From contig CAUJSJ030000103.1 in assembly GCA_963422775.4 (NCBI GenBank), positions 62,001 to 126,000 of the forward strand: a stretch of 64,000 nucleotides of DNA. Direction: 5' to 3'. Shown piece by piece: positions 57,556 to 64,000 of the stretch (position 1 is its first letter; every line of letters starts with the position of its first letter). The notes below the pieces were generated by a model. That model was not told the DNA's origin. It did not search any database and saw only the letters and a program-made list of their open reading frames with translations. Position numbers and translations under genes: made by a program. This stretch comes from Pelomonas sp963422775. GTDB lineage: Bacteria > Pseudomonadota > Gammaproteobacteria > Burkholderiales > Burkholderiaceae_C.

Positions 57556-59343
57556 TTACTTTGTCGGCGCGGCGGCGGCCCCGTCCAGCCGGATCACCCG
57601 GTGGGCGCGGCTCTCCGTGTCGTTCAGCGACTCGCTGACGAGGCGGTTGTGCTGCTCCCAGTCCTCGGCGCTGCGGATGATGCTGGGCTTGATGAGGACG
57701 ATGAGTTCGCGCTTGCGGCCGTTGTTGGCGCGGTTGCCGAACAGCATGGACGTGAGCGGGTTGCTGTCCGCGCCCGGCAGGCCGGAGCCGCGCCGCGTGG
57801 CCTCCATCTGCATCAGGCCGCCGATGGCGACGATCTGGCCGTCGGGGATGCGCACGACGGTGTCGCTCTCGTTGACGCTGGCGCTGGCCAGCGGCAGGCG
57901 GAAGTTGCCGACCGAGCCCAGGTCCACCTGCTTGACCTTCTCTGTCACGGCCGAGACCGAGGGGTGCACGTGCAGCGTGATCATGTCGGCCGCGTCGATC
58001 TGCGGCGTCACGTCCAGCGCGATGCCGCTGAAGAAGGGCGTCAGCGTCAGCGTCGGGATCTGGTTGGTCGTGCCGTTGGTGCCGGTGTTGCTGCTGTTGC
58101 TGCCGCTGTTGCTGCCGCTGATGCCGGTGATGAAGTAGTCGTCGGTGCCGACCTTGAGGACCGCTTTCTGGTTGTTCAGCGTCGCGATGCGCGGGCTGGA
58201 CAGGATCTGCGTATCGCCGTGCGTCTCGATGAAGCTCAGCAGCGCCTGGAAGCCGCCGCGCGCGAGCGCCAGGCCGAAAGTGCCGCCGCCGGCCGAGGGC
58301 AGCGGGATGAGGTCGGGCCAAGCCGGGCTTTGCGTGCCGCTGGACAGCACCGGCAGGCCGCGCGTGTTGCTCACCAGCGGGTTGATGATGCTGCTGACGC
58401 CGGTCGGGATGGAAGGGTTGACGCTGGTCTGGCCGATGGCGGCGCGGTCGCCGATGCGCGACCAGTCGATGCCGCTCTGGTAGCCCTCGCGCAGCTCGAC
58501 CTCGACGATCTTGGCCTCCAGCATGACCTGGCGCTCGACGGCGATGCGCGTCGCCTTCAGCCAGGCCTCGACATGGCGCAGCTCCTCGGGCATGGCGCGC
58601 ACGGCGACCGTGCCGGTCTGCGGGCTGGTGATGACGGCGCGGCCTTCACCACTGCCCACCAGGGCCTTCAGCGCGCCGTTCGTTTCGCTCCAGAAGTCGC
58701 TCGAAACCTTGGTGCTGAGCTGGCTGCTCTCCTGCTGCTGCACGGTCGGTGCGTTGCCGCCACTGGCCGTGCCGGCCGCGCCGGCGGCACCGTTCTGGTT
58801 GCCGGCCGGCGCCGCGCCGGAGCTGACGCGAACCTCGCTGCGGCCGCTGCGTTGGTGGGCCAGCGCGTTGATGGTGAAGACGCGGGTCTGCAGTGTCGGC
58901 GGGTAGACGGTGATGCGGCGGCCGTCGATGGCGTAGTCGAAGCCGTAGACGTCGCGGATGGCGTCCAGCGACTCGCGCAGCGTGACGCCCTTGAGCGTGA
59001 CCGAGAGCGTCCCCGCCACGGCCGGGTGCACCAGCATGCTGTAGCGCGTGTCGCTGACCAGGGACAGGAAGACATCACGGGCCGGCGCACCGTTGACGAT
59101 GAGGTCGAAGCGCGGTTCGGGCGGCAGCGCGGGCGCGGCGGGCGGCACGGGCTGCGGCTGGGCGGCTGGGGCCGCGGCAGAAGCTGGCGGCGCAGCCGGC
59201 GTGGTGCGCTGGGCCTGCAGTTCCTCGCGCAGCGACTGGCTGGGCTGGGCAACGCGCAGCGCCTTGTCGGCGCACCCTGACAGTCCTGCTGCCAACAGCA
59301 CGGCGGCGCTCAGCAGCAAGAGACGTGGGACGGGGGCCTTCAT
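57556..59343 (-). CDS. mshL: MSHA-type pilus secretin MshL
   Basis: This 595-residue outer-membrane secretin is lipidated at Cys24 (LLAAGLSGC). The N-terminal region (about 75-185) has a secretin/TonB short N-terminal motif (PAVAGTLSVTLKGVTLRESLDAIRDVYGFDY). A Ser/Gly/Asn-rich linker follows, then an N-domain (AVRAMPEELRHVEAWLKATRIAVERQVMLEAKIVEVEL). The C-terminal secretin core (about 350-560) includes LSSPRIATLNNQKAVLKVG and PDGQIVAIGGLMQ. An Asn/Ser/Gly-rich loop is present near residue 415. It forms the pilus exit pore. Confidence 0.93.
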   Translation of the reverse strand: MKAPVPRLLLLSAAVLLAAGLSGCADKALRVAQPSQSLREELQAQRTTPAAPPASAAAPAAQPQPVPPAAPALPPEPRFDLIVNGAPARDVFLSLVSDTRYSMLVHPAVAGTLSVTLKGVTLRESLDAIRDVYGFDYAIDGRRITVYPPTLQTRVFTINALAHQRSGRSEVRVSSGAAPAGNQNGAAGAAGTASGGNAPTVQQQESSQLSTKVSSDFWSETNGALKALVGSGEGRAVITSPQTGTVAVRAMPEELRHVEAWLKATRIAVERQVMLEAKIVEVELREGYQSGIDWSRIGDRAAIGQTSVNPSIPTGVSSIINPLVSNTRGLPVLSSGTQSPAWPDLIPLPSAGGGTFGLALARGGFQALLSFIETHGDTQILSSPRIATLNNQKAVLKVGTDDYFITGISGSNSGSNSSNTGTNGTTNQIPTLTLTPFFSGIALDVTPQIDAADMITLHVHPSVSAVTEKVKQVDLGSVGNFRLPLASASVNESDTVVRIPDGQIVAIGGLMQMEATRRGSGLPGADSNPLTSMLFGNRANNGRKRELIVLIKPSIIRSAEDWEQHNRLVSESLNDTESRAHRVIRLDGAAAAPTK

Positions 59344-59735
59344 GGCTTCTCCTTGGATTTCCGGGCGCCGGATGCGGCCGCAGCCACAGGCGCGGGCGGG
59401 CGCTTTTCAACGCCGCCATAAAGCGGTTCGCGGCGGACCTGGCCGGCCTCGCGCAGCCAGACGGCTTGTTCGGTGATGCGCTCGATGCGGGCGCCGTCGA
59501 GCTGCTCGCCGACGGCAAAGCGCCGGCCGTGTTGCACGACAAAGGCGCGGCCATCGGCAAACACGACTTGGCGGATGGCTTTGTCAGCCGGCTCGGCGCC
59601 CGATGCGGCCGACGCTGGCGACGCGGCGGCGATGGCGCTGCGCAGCGCGGGTGGCCAGGCGGTGGGATCGCGGGACGGCTCGTCGGCGCGGGCCGTCAGC
59701 GTCACCAGCAGGAGCAGCAGAAGGTGGACTCTCAT
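59340..59735 (-). CDS. mshK: MshK-like pilus assembly protein
   Basis: The 131-residue product has a signal peptide (MRVHLLLLLLVTLTARA), and a central part (IRQVVFADGRAFVVQHGRRFAVGEQLDGARIERITEQAVWLRE) has the shape of the small periplasmic MshK/PilP-like beta domain. The C-terminus is Lys/Ala-rich. The start overlaps the mshJ stop, and its stop overlaps the mshL start (ATGA). Position between mshJ and mshL supports the assignment more than sequence does. Confidence 0.72.
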   Translation of the reverse strand: MRVHLLLLLLVTLTARADEPSRDPTAWPPALRSAIAAASPASAASGAEPADKAIRQVVFADGRAFVVQHGRRFAVGEQLDGARIERITEQAVWLREAGQVRREPLYGGVEKRPPAPVAAAASGARKSKEKP

Positions 59736-60443
59736 GGCTGCACCTTCAACAGGAAAATCTGGGCCTGCAGGCGCGGCGGCTCGCTGCCGCCGCTGGCGCT
59801 CAGTCGCATCTCGCCCCAGCGCAGGCCGGGCAGTTCGCGCTCCAGTGCCTGCAGGTAGCGCTGGGTGTCTCGGTAGCTGCCTTGCACCTGCAACTCCACG
59901 CCCTGCCAGCTCATGCCGGCAAACGCGGGCGGCTGCGGTGCCGCGGCGGTGCCGGAGGCGGCCGGCATGGCGACGGGTACGTCGTCCAGCAGCCGCAGCT
60001 TTTCGAGCACCAAGCCCGGCTGCTGGGCCAGCAGTCGCTGCAGCACGACCGACAGCCCTTCGCCCTCGCTGACGGAGCCGGCCTTGCGCAGCTCGTCTTC
60101 CAGGCGGCTGCGCTCGGTGCGGGCGCTGTCGAGCTGGGTGCGCAGCTGATCGCTCGGGCCGCCGGTGTCGCGGCTGGCGGCGACGAACTGCTCGCGCAGC
60201 TGGGTCACCTCGCTCGCCTGCTGGGGCCTGTTGCTCGCTGCGCTGCTTGGCGCGAGCAGCCTGCGGCGACAGCACCAGCGTGTCGAACAGCGCCGCCAGC
60301 ACGGCAAAGATGCTGAGGAAAAGGATGGCACGCTCGCGCAGGCTCAGCGCGTCGATGCGCTTGGCCTGGCGTTCCCAGGCGGCGAGCAGCGGTGCCAGGC
60401 GTTTGCGCAGCAGCGCGCGGTCGATGGGGGTCTGTGCCTTCAT
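59732..60443 (-). pseudogene. mshJ: MshJ (PilO-like) pilus assembly protein, split by a one-base frameshift
   Basis: The first frame gives MKAQTPIDRALLRKRLAPLLAAWERQAKRIDALSLRER with a membrane helix (AILFLSIFAVLAALFDTLVLSP) up to QRSEQQ. Homology continues in another frame as QASEVTQLREQFVAASRD, then a coiled coil and a PilO-like domain (MSWQGVELQVQGSYRDTQRYLQALERELPGLRWGEM) ending LLKVQP. Removing one G from the plus-strand run 60223-60226 joins the halves into about 236 residues. Both neighbours overlap it normally, so the lesion looks recent or artificial. Confidence 0.8.
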
Positions 60444-61117
60444 CGTGCGGCTCCCGAGGCTGCGCCGGCCGGTGAGCTGACGACGCGGAAGGCCCAGACC
60501 GGCAGGCTGCTCTGGGCGAGCGGGCCGTTGCGCTCCAGCAGCGGATTGCTGCTGGACTCCGTGCCCGGCGCACCCAGGCGCTCCACGCGCAGGGCCGACA
60601 GCTCCTGGCCGGCGAGCAGGGGGTGGGCAGCGATCTGCCCCAGCCAGGGCCGCAGCACGGCGGTGTTCAGCGTGCCGCCGATGAGCTCGACGCGGCCCGG
60701 CGCGTAGCGCAACTCGCTGAGCCAGGCGGACTCGGGCAGGCTGCGGCCGATGAGGGCGAGGAGGTCGGAGTGGCGTTGACCGGCCTTGCGGCTGCCGTCG
60801 GCGCCCAGGCTGGCCAGCAGCGCATGTCGCTGGGCATTGCCGGCCTCCAGCAGCTGGAGCTGCTGCTGCTGGGCGCCGGCGTCCTGCGGTGCGGGAAGGC
60901 TGGCGCGTGCGACGAGGAGCTGCTGGCGTTGCGTGGCGTACTGGGCCAGCAGGGCCTGATGGTCGGCCTCGGCCTGGCGGTCACGCTGCTGCAGCCACAG
61001 TGCCGCCGCGCCGCCGACGACCACCAGCAGCGCCGCGGCCTGCAGCAGCGTCAGCGCCGAGAAGTAGCGCTTGGGGGCCAGCAGGATCGGCGTGAGGAGG
61101 TTGATCTGCTGAGCCAT
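60440..61117 (-). CDS. PilN-like pilus assembly protein of the MSHA cluster
   Basis: The 225-residue product begins QINLLTPILLAPKRYFSALTLLQAAALLVVVGGAAALWL, the cytoplasmic INLL motif plus single membrane helix of PilN-type proteins. A coiled coil (about 45-115) and a periplasmic alpha/beta domain (LPESAWLSELRYAPGRVELIGGTLNTAVLRPWLGQ) follow. It would pair with MshJ in the inner-membrane alignment complex. The start touches the mshI stop; the stop overlaps mshJ. Confidence 0.8.
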   Translation of the reverse strand: MAQQINLLTPILLAPKRYFSALTLLQAAALLVVVGGAAALWLQQRDRQAEADHQALLAQYATQRQQLLVARASLPAPQDAGAQQQQLQLLEAGNAQRHALLASLGADGSRKAGQRHSDLLALIGRSLPESAWLSELRYAPGRVELIGGTLNTAVLRPWLGQIAAHPLLAGQELSALRVERLGAPGTESSSNPLLERNGPLAQSSLPVWAFRVVSSPAGAASGAAR

Positions 61118-62103
61118 CAGAGTTTCTTGCGGGTCTCGGTGCGCAGGGCGGCGCCCAGCAGGGGGATGCAGGCGGCCAGGGCCTGGGCTGCGTTGCCCTC
61201 GGGCGCGGGGCGCTCGGCGGCGAAGGCGGCCAGCGGGTCCAGGGCCACGGTGCGCTGGCCGAGTTCGCGCTGGATCAGCGTCGCGACCTCGGGGCCGTGC
61301 TCGGCCGAGATGACGTACAGCCGCGCCAGCGGCAGCTCCGGCCAGCTGCGCTCCCAGACGTCGATGGAGCGCTGCAGCTCGACGACCAGGGGTGATTCCT
61401 CGGACGCGCTGGCGTCGAAGGTGCCCCCTGGCTGGTACTCAAAGCCCAGCGGCAACTCGGCGGCGCCGCTGTCCTGCTGCTCGCCGCGGGCGCGCGCCAG
61501 CAGGCCAGGGTCGGCCTCGATGCGGCGGGTGTAAAAGAGCTCGTCACCAGCGCAGACGACAAGCAGGCATTGGCCTTCGTCGATGAGGACGGCTGCGCAC
61601 GCACGGGCGGCGAGATCGTCGGCCCGGGCCTGGTGGGCCAGGAGGTTGCGCAGCGCCGTCTCCCAGACGTCGACGACGGAGACCTGGTCGGTCACCTCGG
61701 CGGCTCCGCCGGTCAGCGCCTTGATCGCGCTGTTGCGTGCGGCGACGACGAAGAGCTGGCGGTGCGTGCGTTCCACGTCGCCGCCGACGTGCATGACGTC
61801 CAGCGTCAGCTCGGCGACGTCCACGTCCACCATTTCCTTGACCTGCCAGCGTGCCGCGGCCTTGAGTTCCTCCTGGGGCACGTTGGGCGTGTCGACCTTG
61901 AGGATCTGGTAGTCGGCCGGGTCCAGCAGCGCGATGGCGTCACCCGCGGGGACGGGTCTTGCCTCGGGCAGCAGGCCCCAGCGCAGCAGCCGGGCGGGGG
62001 CATCACCGGGCGCGCCGTCGGTCAGCACGAAGGCATGCTGGCTGCCGATGCGGCGCAGCAGCAGTCGCTGGCCGCCGCGGCGGGGGGTCCAGGGCCAGCG
62101 CAT
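61117..62103 (-). CDS. mshI: MshI (PilM-like) actin-fold pilus protein
   Basis: This 328-residue cytoplasmic PilM/MshI-type ATPase-fold protein contains LLDPADYQILKVDTPNVPQEELKAAARWQVKEMVDVDVAELTLDVM and the later VDVWETALRNLL; a C-terminal DPLAAFAAERP segment matches the family end. It anchors the PilN/PilO-like complex to the motor side. The start is ATG 62103, overlapping the mshQ stop (TGATG). The frame upstream of it (to 62199) is mshQ in another phase. Confidence 0.85.
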   Translation of the reverse strand: MRWPWTPRRGGQRLLLRRIGSQHAFVLTDGAPGDAPARLLRWGLLPEARPVPAGDAIALLDPADYQILKVDTPNVPQEELKAAARWQVKEMVDVDVAELTLDVMHVGGDVERTHRQLFVVAARNSAIKALTGGAAEVTDQVSVVDVWETALRNLLAHQARADDLAARACAAVLIDEGQCLLVVCAGDELFYTRRIEADPGLLARARGEQQDSGAAELPLGFEYQPGGTFDASASEESPLVVELQRSIDVWERSWPELPLARLYVISAEHGPEVATLIQRELGQRTVALDPLAAFAAERPAPEGNAAQALAACIPLLGAALRTETRKKL

Positions 62104-64000
62104 CAATAGTTCTCCCGCTGGTAGAGCACGCCGTTGCTGCCGCGGTAAAGGCCCCAGACGGCGCGGGCGCTGGGGTCGCTGATGGCGGTGTTGCCGCACC
62201 AGGCGCCGCGCAGCGAGACCAGGTTGGCGCCGGTGGTGGCGGCCGTCGTGGCCGTCCAGCCGCCGGCGGTCTTCAGGCAGGAGAGGTCGGTCGGGCTGGC
62301 GCCGATGCCCAGCGCGATCGCAACGTCAACGCTGCCCACCCGGTTGCCACCGGGGGCGGCCAGCGTGATGAAGGTGGGGCTTGTCGGGCTGACCGTGACG
62401 GCAGCGGGATTCATGACCGCGTCGGCGGCCGTGAGCGCCCTGCGGAAATTGCCGAAGCTGAGGTTGGCGGCTGTCACGCGGGTGCAGGAATCCCAGTTGT
62501 TGGTCTTGAAGGTGCTGGTGCCACTGTCCCAATACTGGGCCCCGAGGGGCAGGGTCAGCGTGCGGTTGGCCGCACTCATGCCATTTTGTAGGCGCAGGCG
62601 ACCATAACGCAGGGGGATTTGCCCGAGCAATGCGCGATCGGCAACGTTCGCGGGGTAGTCGGTGTCGAGGTTCAGCGCCAGCATGGTGACGCCGTCGCTG
62701 TCCACGGGTGCGATGCCGAACTGCGCGGTGTCGAAGGGGCCGACAGGCGTTGCCGCGCGTGTCATGTTGGCCGTGAAGCTGACGTTGGCCACGCCCGCGG
62801 CCCAACTGCCCGCACCAGCTGACATCGTGTACTGGGCCGCCTTGAACATCGTCGTGCCGGCGATGCCCGCGAGGTTGTGGCTGGCTGGTGTTGCCGCGGC
62901 GAGCTTGGCGAAGGTGCCGGTGTAATTCTGTGTCGTCGCACCGGTGGCATTCTGCGCAGTCAGCGTGAAGGCCAGCCTCAAGTCCTCGCCGAGGTAACTG
63001 AATGAGGATGCTGGTGTGCAGGCGAGTGCGTTGCGGTGGGTGACGTTGAAACCTCCGACGGCGAAGCCGGCCGGAATGAAGCGCCCGATGCGGTTCTGCT
63101 GAACGCCGCTGGCGTTGAAGACGACGGCATCCAGCGCCAGGCCGCTCGAAAGGAAGCTGCCCACGAGGCCGCTGGTGTTGAGCAGGAAGCTGCCGACCTC
63201 GCTGTAGGCCAGGTTGCTGACAGTGACCGTGCCGCCCGAGAAGCCACTGACGACGTTGTTGCTGAGGCTGCCCAGCACGCCGCCGCTCGCCGCCGTTGGC
63301 GTCTGCGAGGCGGCCACGGGCGTGAGGTTCACGCTGCTGCTGAAGCTCGCAGTGAGACCGCCGGCGGTGACCTGGGCCAGCGTCGCCCCGGCATCCGGCA
63401 CGCCGTCGCTGCCGATGTCGGCGCCGGTCGCCCAGCGGTAGGCACCGACCGTGGCAGAAAAGGCCGCGCCAGCCTTGCCAAAGACCGCGTCGGTCGGGTT
63501 GCTGCCGCCCGGATTGCCGGTGCCGGCCAGCGTCAGCCCGCTGACGACGATGGCGAAAGGCCGCACGATCAGCGGGCCGACGCTGCCGCTGATCGTTGAG
63601 GTGGCGTAGGCGAGGGAGTCGTCGTCGAGGTTGAGCGTGTATCTGCCGATGTCTGTCGTGCCGAGATTGAGGGACGCGATGCCGGAGGCGAAGGCGAGAG
63701 CGAGGTTGTTGCTCGACGGTCGTGCGGCCGGCACAGTCAGCGCAGGACTGACGATGTTGGGCGCCGTCCAAGATCCGCCGCTGTCGGTGCGCCAGAGCTT
63801 CATGTTGCGCGTGCCGGTGAAGTCGGTTGCGACGCCGCAGCTGCCCGTGCTCGGATCCTTCTTGATCAGCGATACCTGCATGTCGTGCGGGCGGCCGGCG
63901 ACGACGACGTTGCTGCCAGCAATCTTGTTGGCCAGGTCCTCCGTCCAGACGAAGGCGTTGTCACTGAAGTTGATGTTTGCCGACGTGGTGCTCGAGCTGC
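62103..64000 (-). CDS. mshQ: MshQ-like/DUF6701 surface protein (C-terminal part, cut by window edge)
   Basis: The frame is open from the right edge to the TGA at 62103-62105, so the N-terminus is missing; an internal ATG at 63881 is not the true start because NFSDNAFVWTEDLANKI precedes it in frame. About 630 residues are visible. They are Gly/Ser/Thr/Asn-rich beta domains with the DUF6701 pattern (RIGRFIPAGFAVGGFNVTHRN; FSYLGEDLRLAFTLTAQNA; IPLRYGRLRLQNGMSAANRTLTLPL). This matches the large MshQ protein at the start of MSHA pilin operons, probably a pilus-associated or tip adhesin. Confidence 0.82.
   Translation of the reverse strand, partial: SSSTTSANINFSDNAFVWTEDLANKIAGSNVVVAGRPHDMQVSLIKKDPSTGSCGVATDFTGTRNMKLWRTDSGGSWTAPNIVSPALTVPAARPSSNNLALAFASGIASLNLGTTDIGRYTLNLDDDSLAYATSTISGSVGPLIVRPFAIVVSGLTLAGTGNPGGSNPTDAVFGKAGAAFSATVGAYRWATGADIGSDGVPDAGATLAQVTAGGLTASFSSSVNLTPVAASQTPTAASGGVLGSLSNNVVSGFSGGTVTVSNLAYSEVGSFLLNTSGLVGSFLSSGLALDAVVFNASGVQQNRIGRFIPAGFAVGGFNVTHRNALACTPASSFSYLGEDLRLAFTLTAQNATGATTQNYTGTFAKLAAATPASHNLAGIAGTTMFKAAQYTMSAGAGSWAAGVANVSFTANMTRAATPVGPFDTAQFGIAPVDSDGVTMLALNLDTDYPANVADRALLGQIPLRYGRLRLQNGMSAANRTLTLPLGAQYWDSGTSTFKTNNWDSCTRVTAANLSFGNFRRALTAADAVMNPAAVTVSPTSPTFITLAAPGGNRVGSVDVAIALGIGASPTDLSCLKTAGGWTATTAATTGANLVSLRGAWCGNTAISDPSARAVWGLYRGSNGVLYQRENY

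Noticed and set aside
58080..58140. Short Gly/Ser/Asn-coding repeats in mshL as a CRISPR or VNTR
   Set aside because: The repeats are degenerate codons of a flexible secretin loop, in frame, with no spacers.
1..64000. tRNA, rRNA, CRISPR arrays, insertion sequences, integrases
   Set aside because: None recognised by eye on either strand; a tRNAscan or ISfinder run would be needed to exclude diverged copies.

Overview
The window is a high-GC, gene-dense stretch of chromosome from a Gram-negative betaproteobacterium. The runs dapC-dapD-pilU-prmB and smc-zipA, the waaA and algC-like genes, an MSHA-type pilus cluster and a PEP-CTERM protein all point to Burkholderiales, most likely the Roseateles/Mitsuaria/Pelomonas/Rubrivivax branch (inference from gene content and protein style, not a search). 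I saw no rRNA, tRNA, CRISPR array, prophage or insertion sequence.

Layout. 0-2 kb: a partial esterase-like phytase-family protein, then the ohrR-ohr peroxide unit with a palindromic operator and a divergent DUF1304 gene. 2-8 kb: a minus-strand run dapC-dapD-[structured repeat]-pilU-prmB-ABC-F ATPase (lysine/peptidoglycan precursor synthesis, twitching, ribosome modification). 8-11.6 kb: an orphan periplasmic binding protein, a TPR protein, a PEP-CTERM protein and queF. 11.7-26.5 kb: smc-zipA, a TPR-GGDEF-EAL phosphodiesterase, a CBS membrane protein, a secreted alpha-amylase with two altered active-site histidines, a hemerythrin protein, a decayed 5' copy of ligA, a lower-GC flavoprotein gene and the intact ligA. 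26.5-31 kb: two TetR circuits with clear palindromic operators; one feeds a lipoprotein-TetR-DUF4386 operon, the other an SDR and an MDR oxidoreductase that carries a nonsense codon. 31-37 kb: LysR, then pirin-emrA-emrB-nodT, a tripartite drug-efflux operon. 37-44.6 kb: serine hydrolase, cupin, waaA, algC-like mutase, and a divergent AlgZ/AlgR-like two-component pair with tandem direct repeats in the shared promoter. 44.7-47.5 kb: alkylation repair (Ada-AlkA fusion, Ogt) plus a DMT exporter. 47.5-51.6 kb: a chromate operon chrB-chrA-SOD/rhodanese fusion-Cj0069 family. 51.7-57.1 kb: a secreted beta-helix protein behind a LacI-type operator, and a phnC-phnE-phnE transporter divergent from selD, which suggests selenium-oxyanion uptake. 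57.1-64 kb: the MSHA pilus operon mshQ-mshI-pilN-like-mshJ-mshK-mshL, entering from beyond the right edge.

Cross-cutting patterns. (1) Two intergenic copies of a modular, hairpin-rich repeat show compensatory base changes in a stem. (2) Four genes (ABC-F, emrB, chrB, mshJ) are each broken by one extra C after an in-frame GCC codon, three of them in the same CAG-GCC-CC context. This looks like a systematic consensus error, but it should be told apart from real frameshifting. (3) Several genes (dapC, chrB, alkA, selD, phnC, a tetR, algZ-like, cupin) have a -10-like hexamer only 6-8 nt before the start codon, which predicts many leaderless mRNAs.
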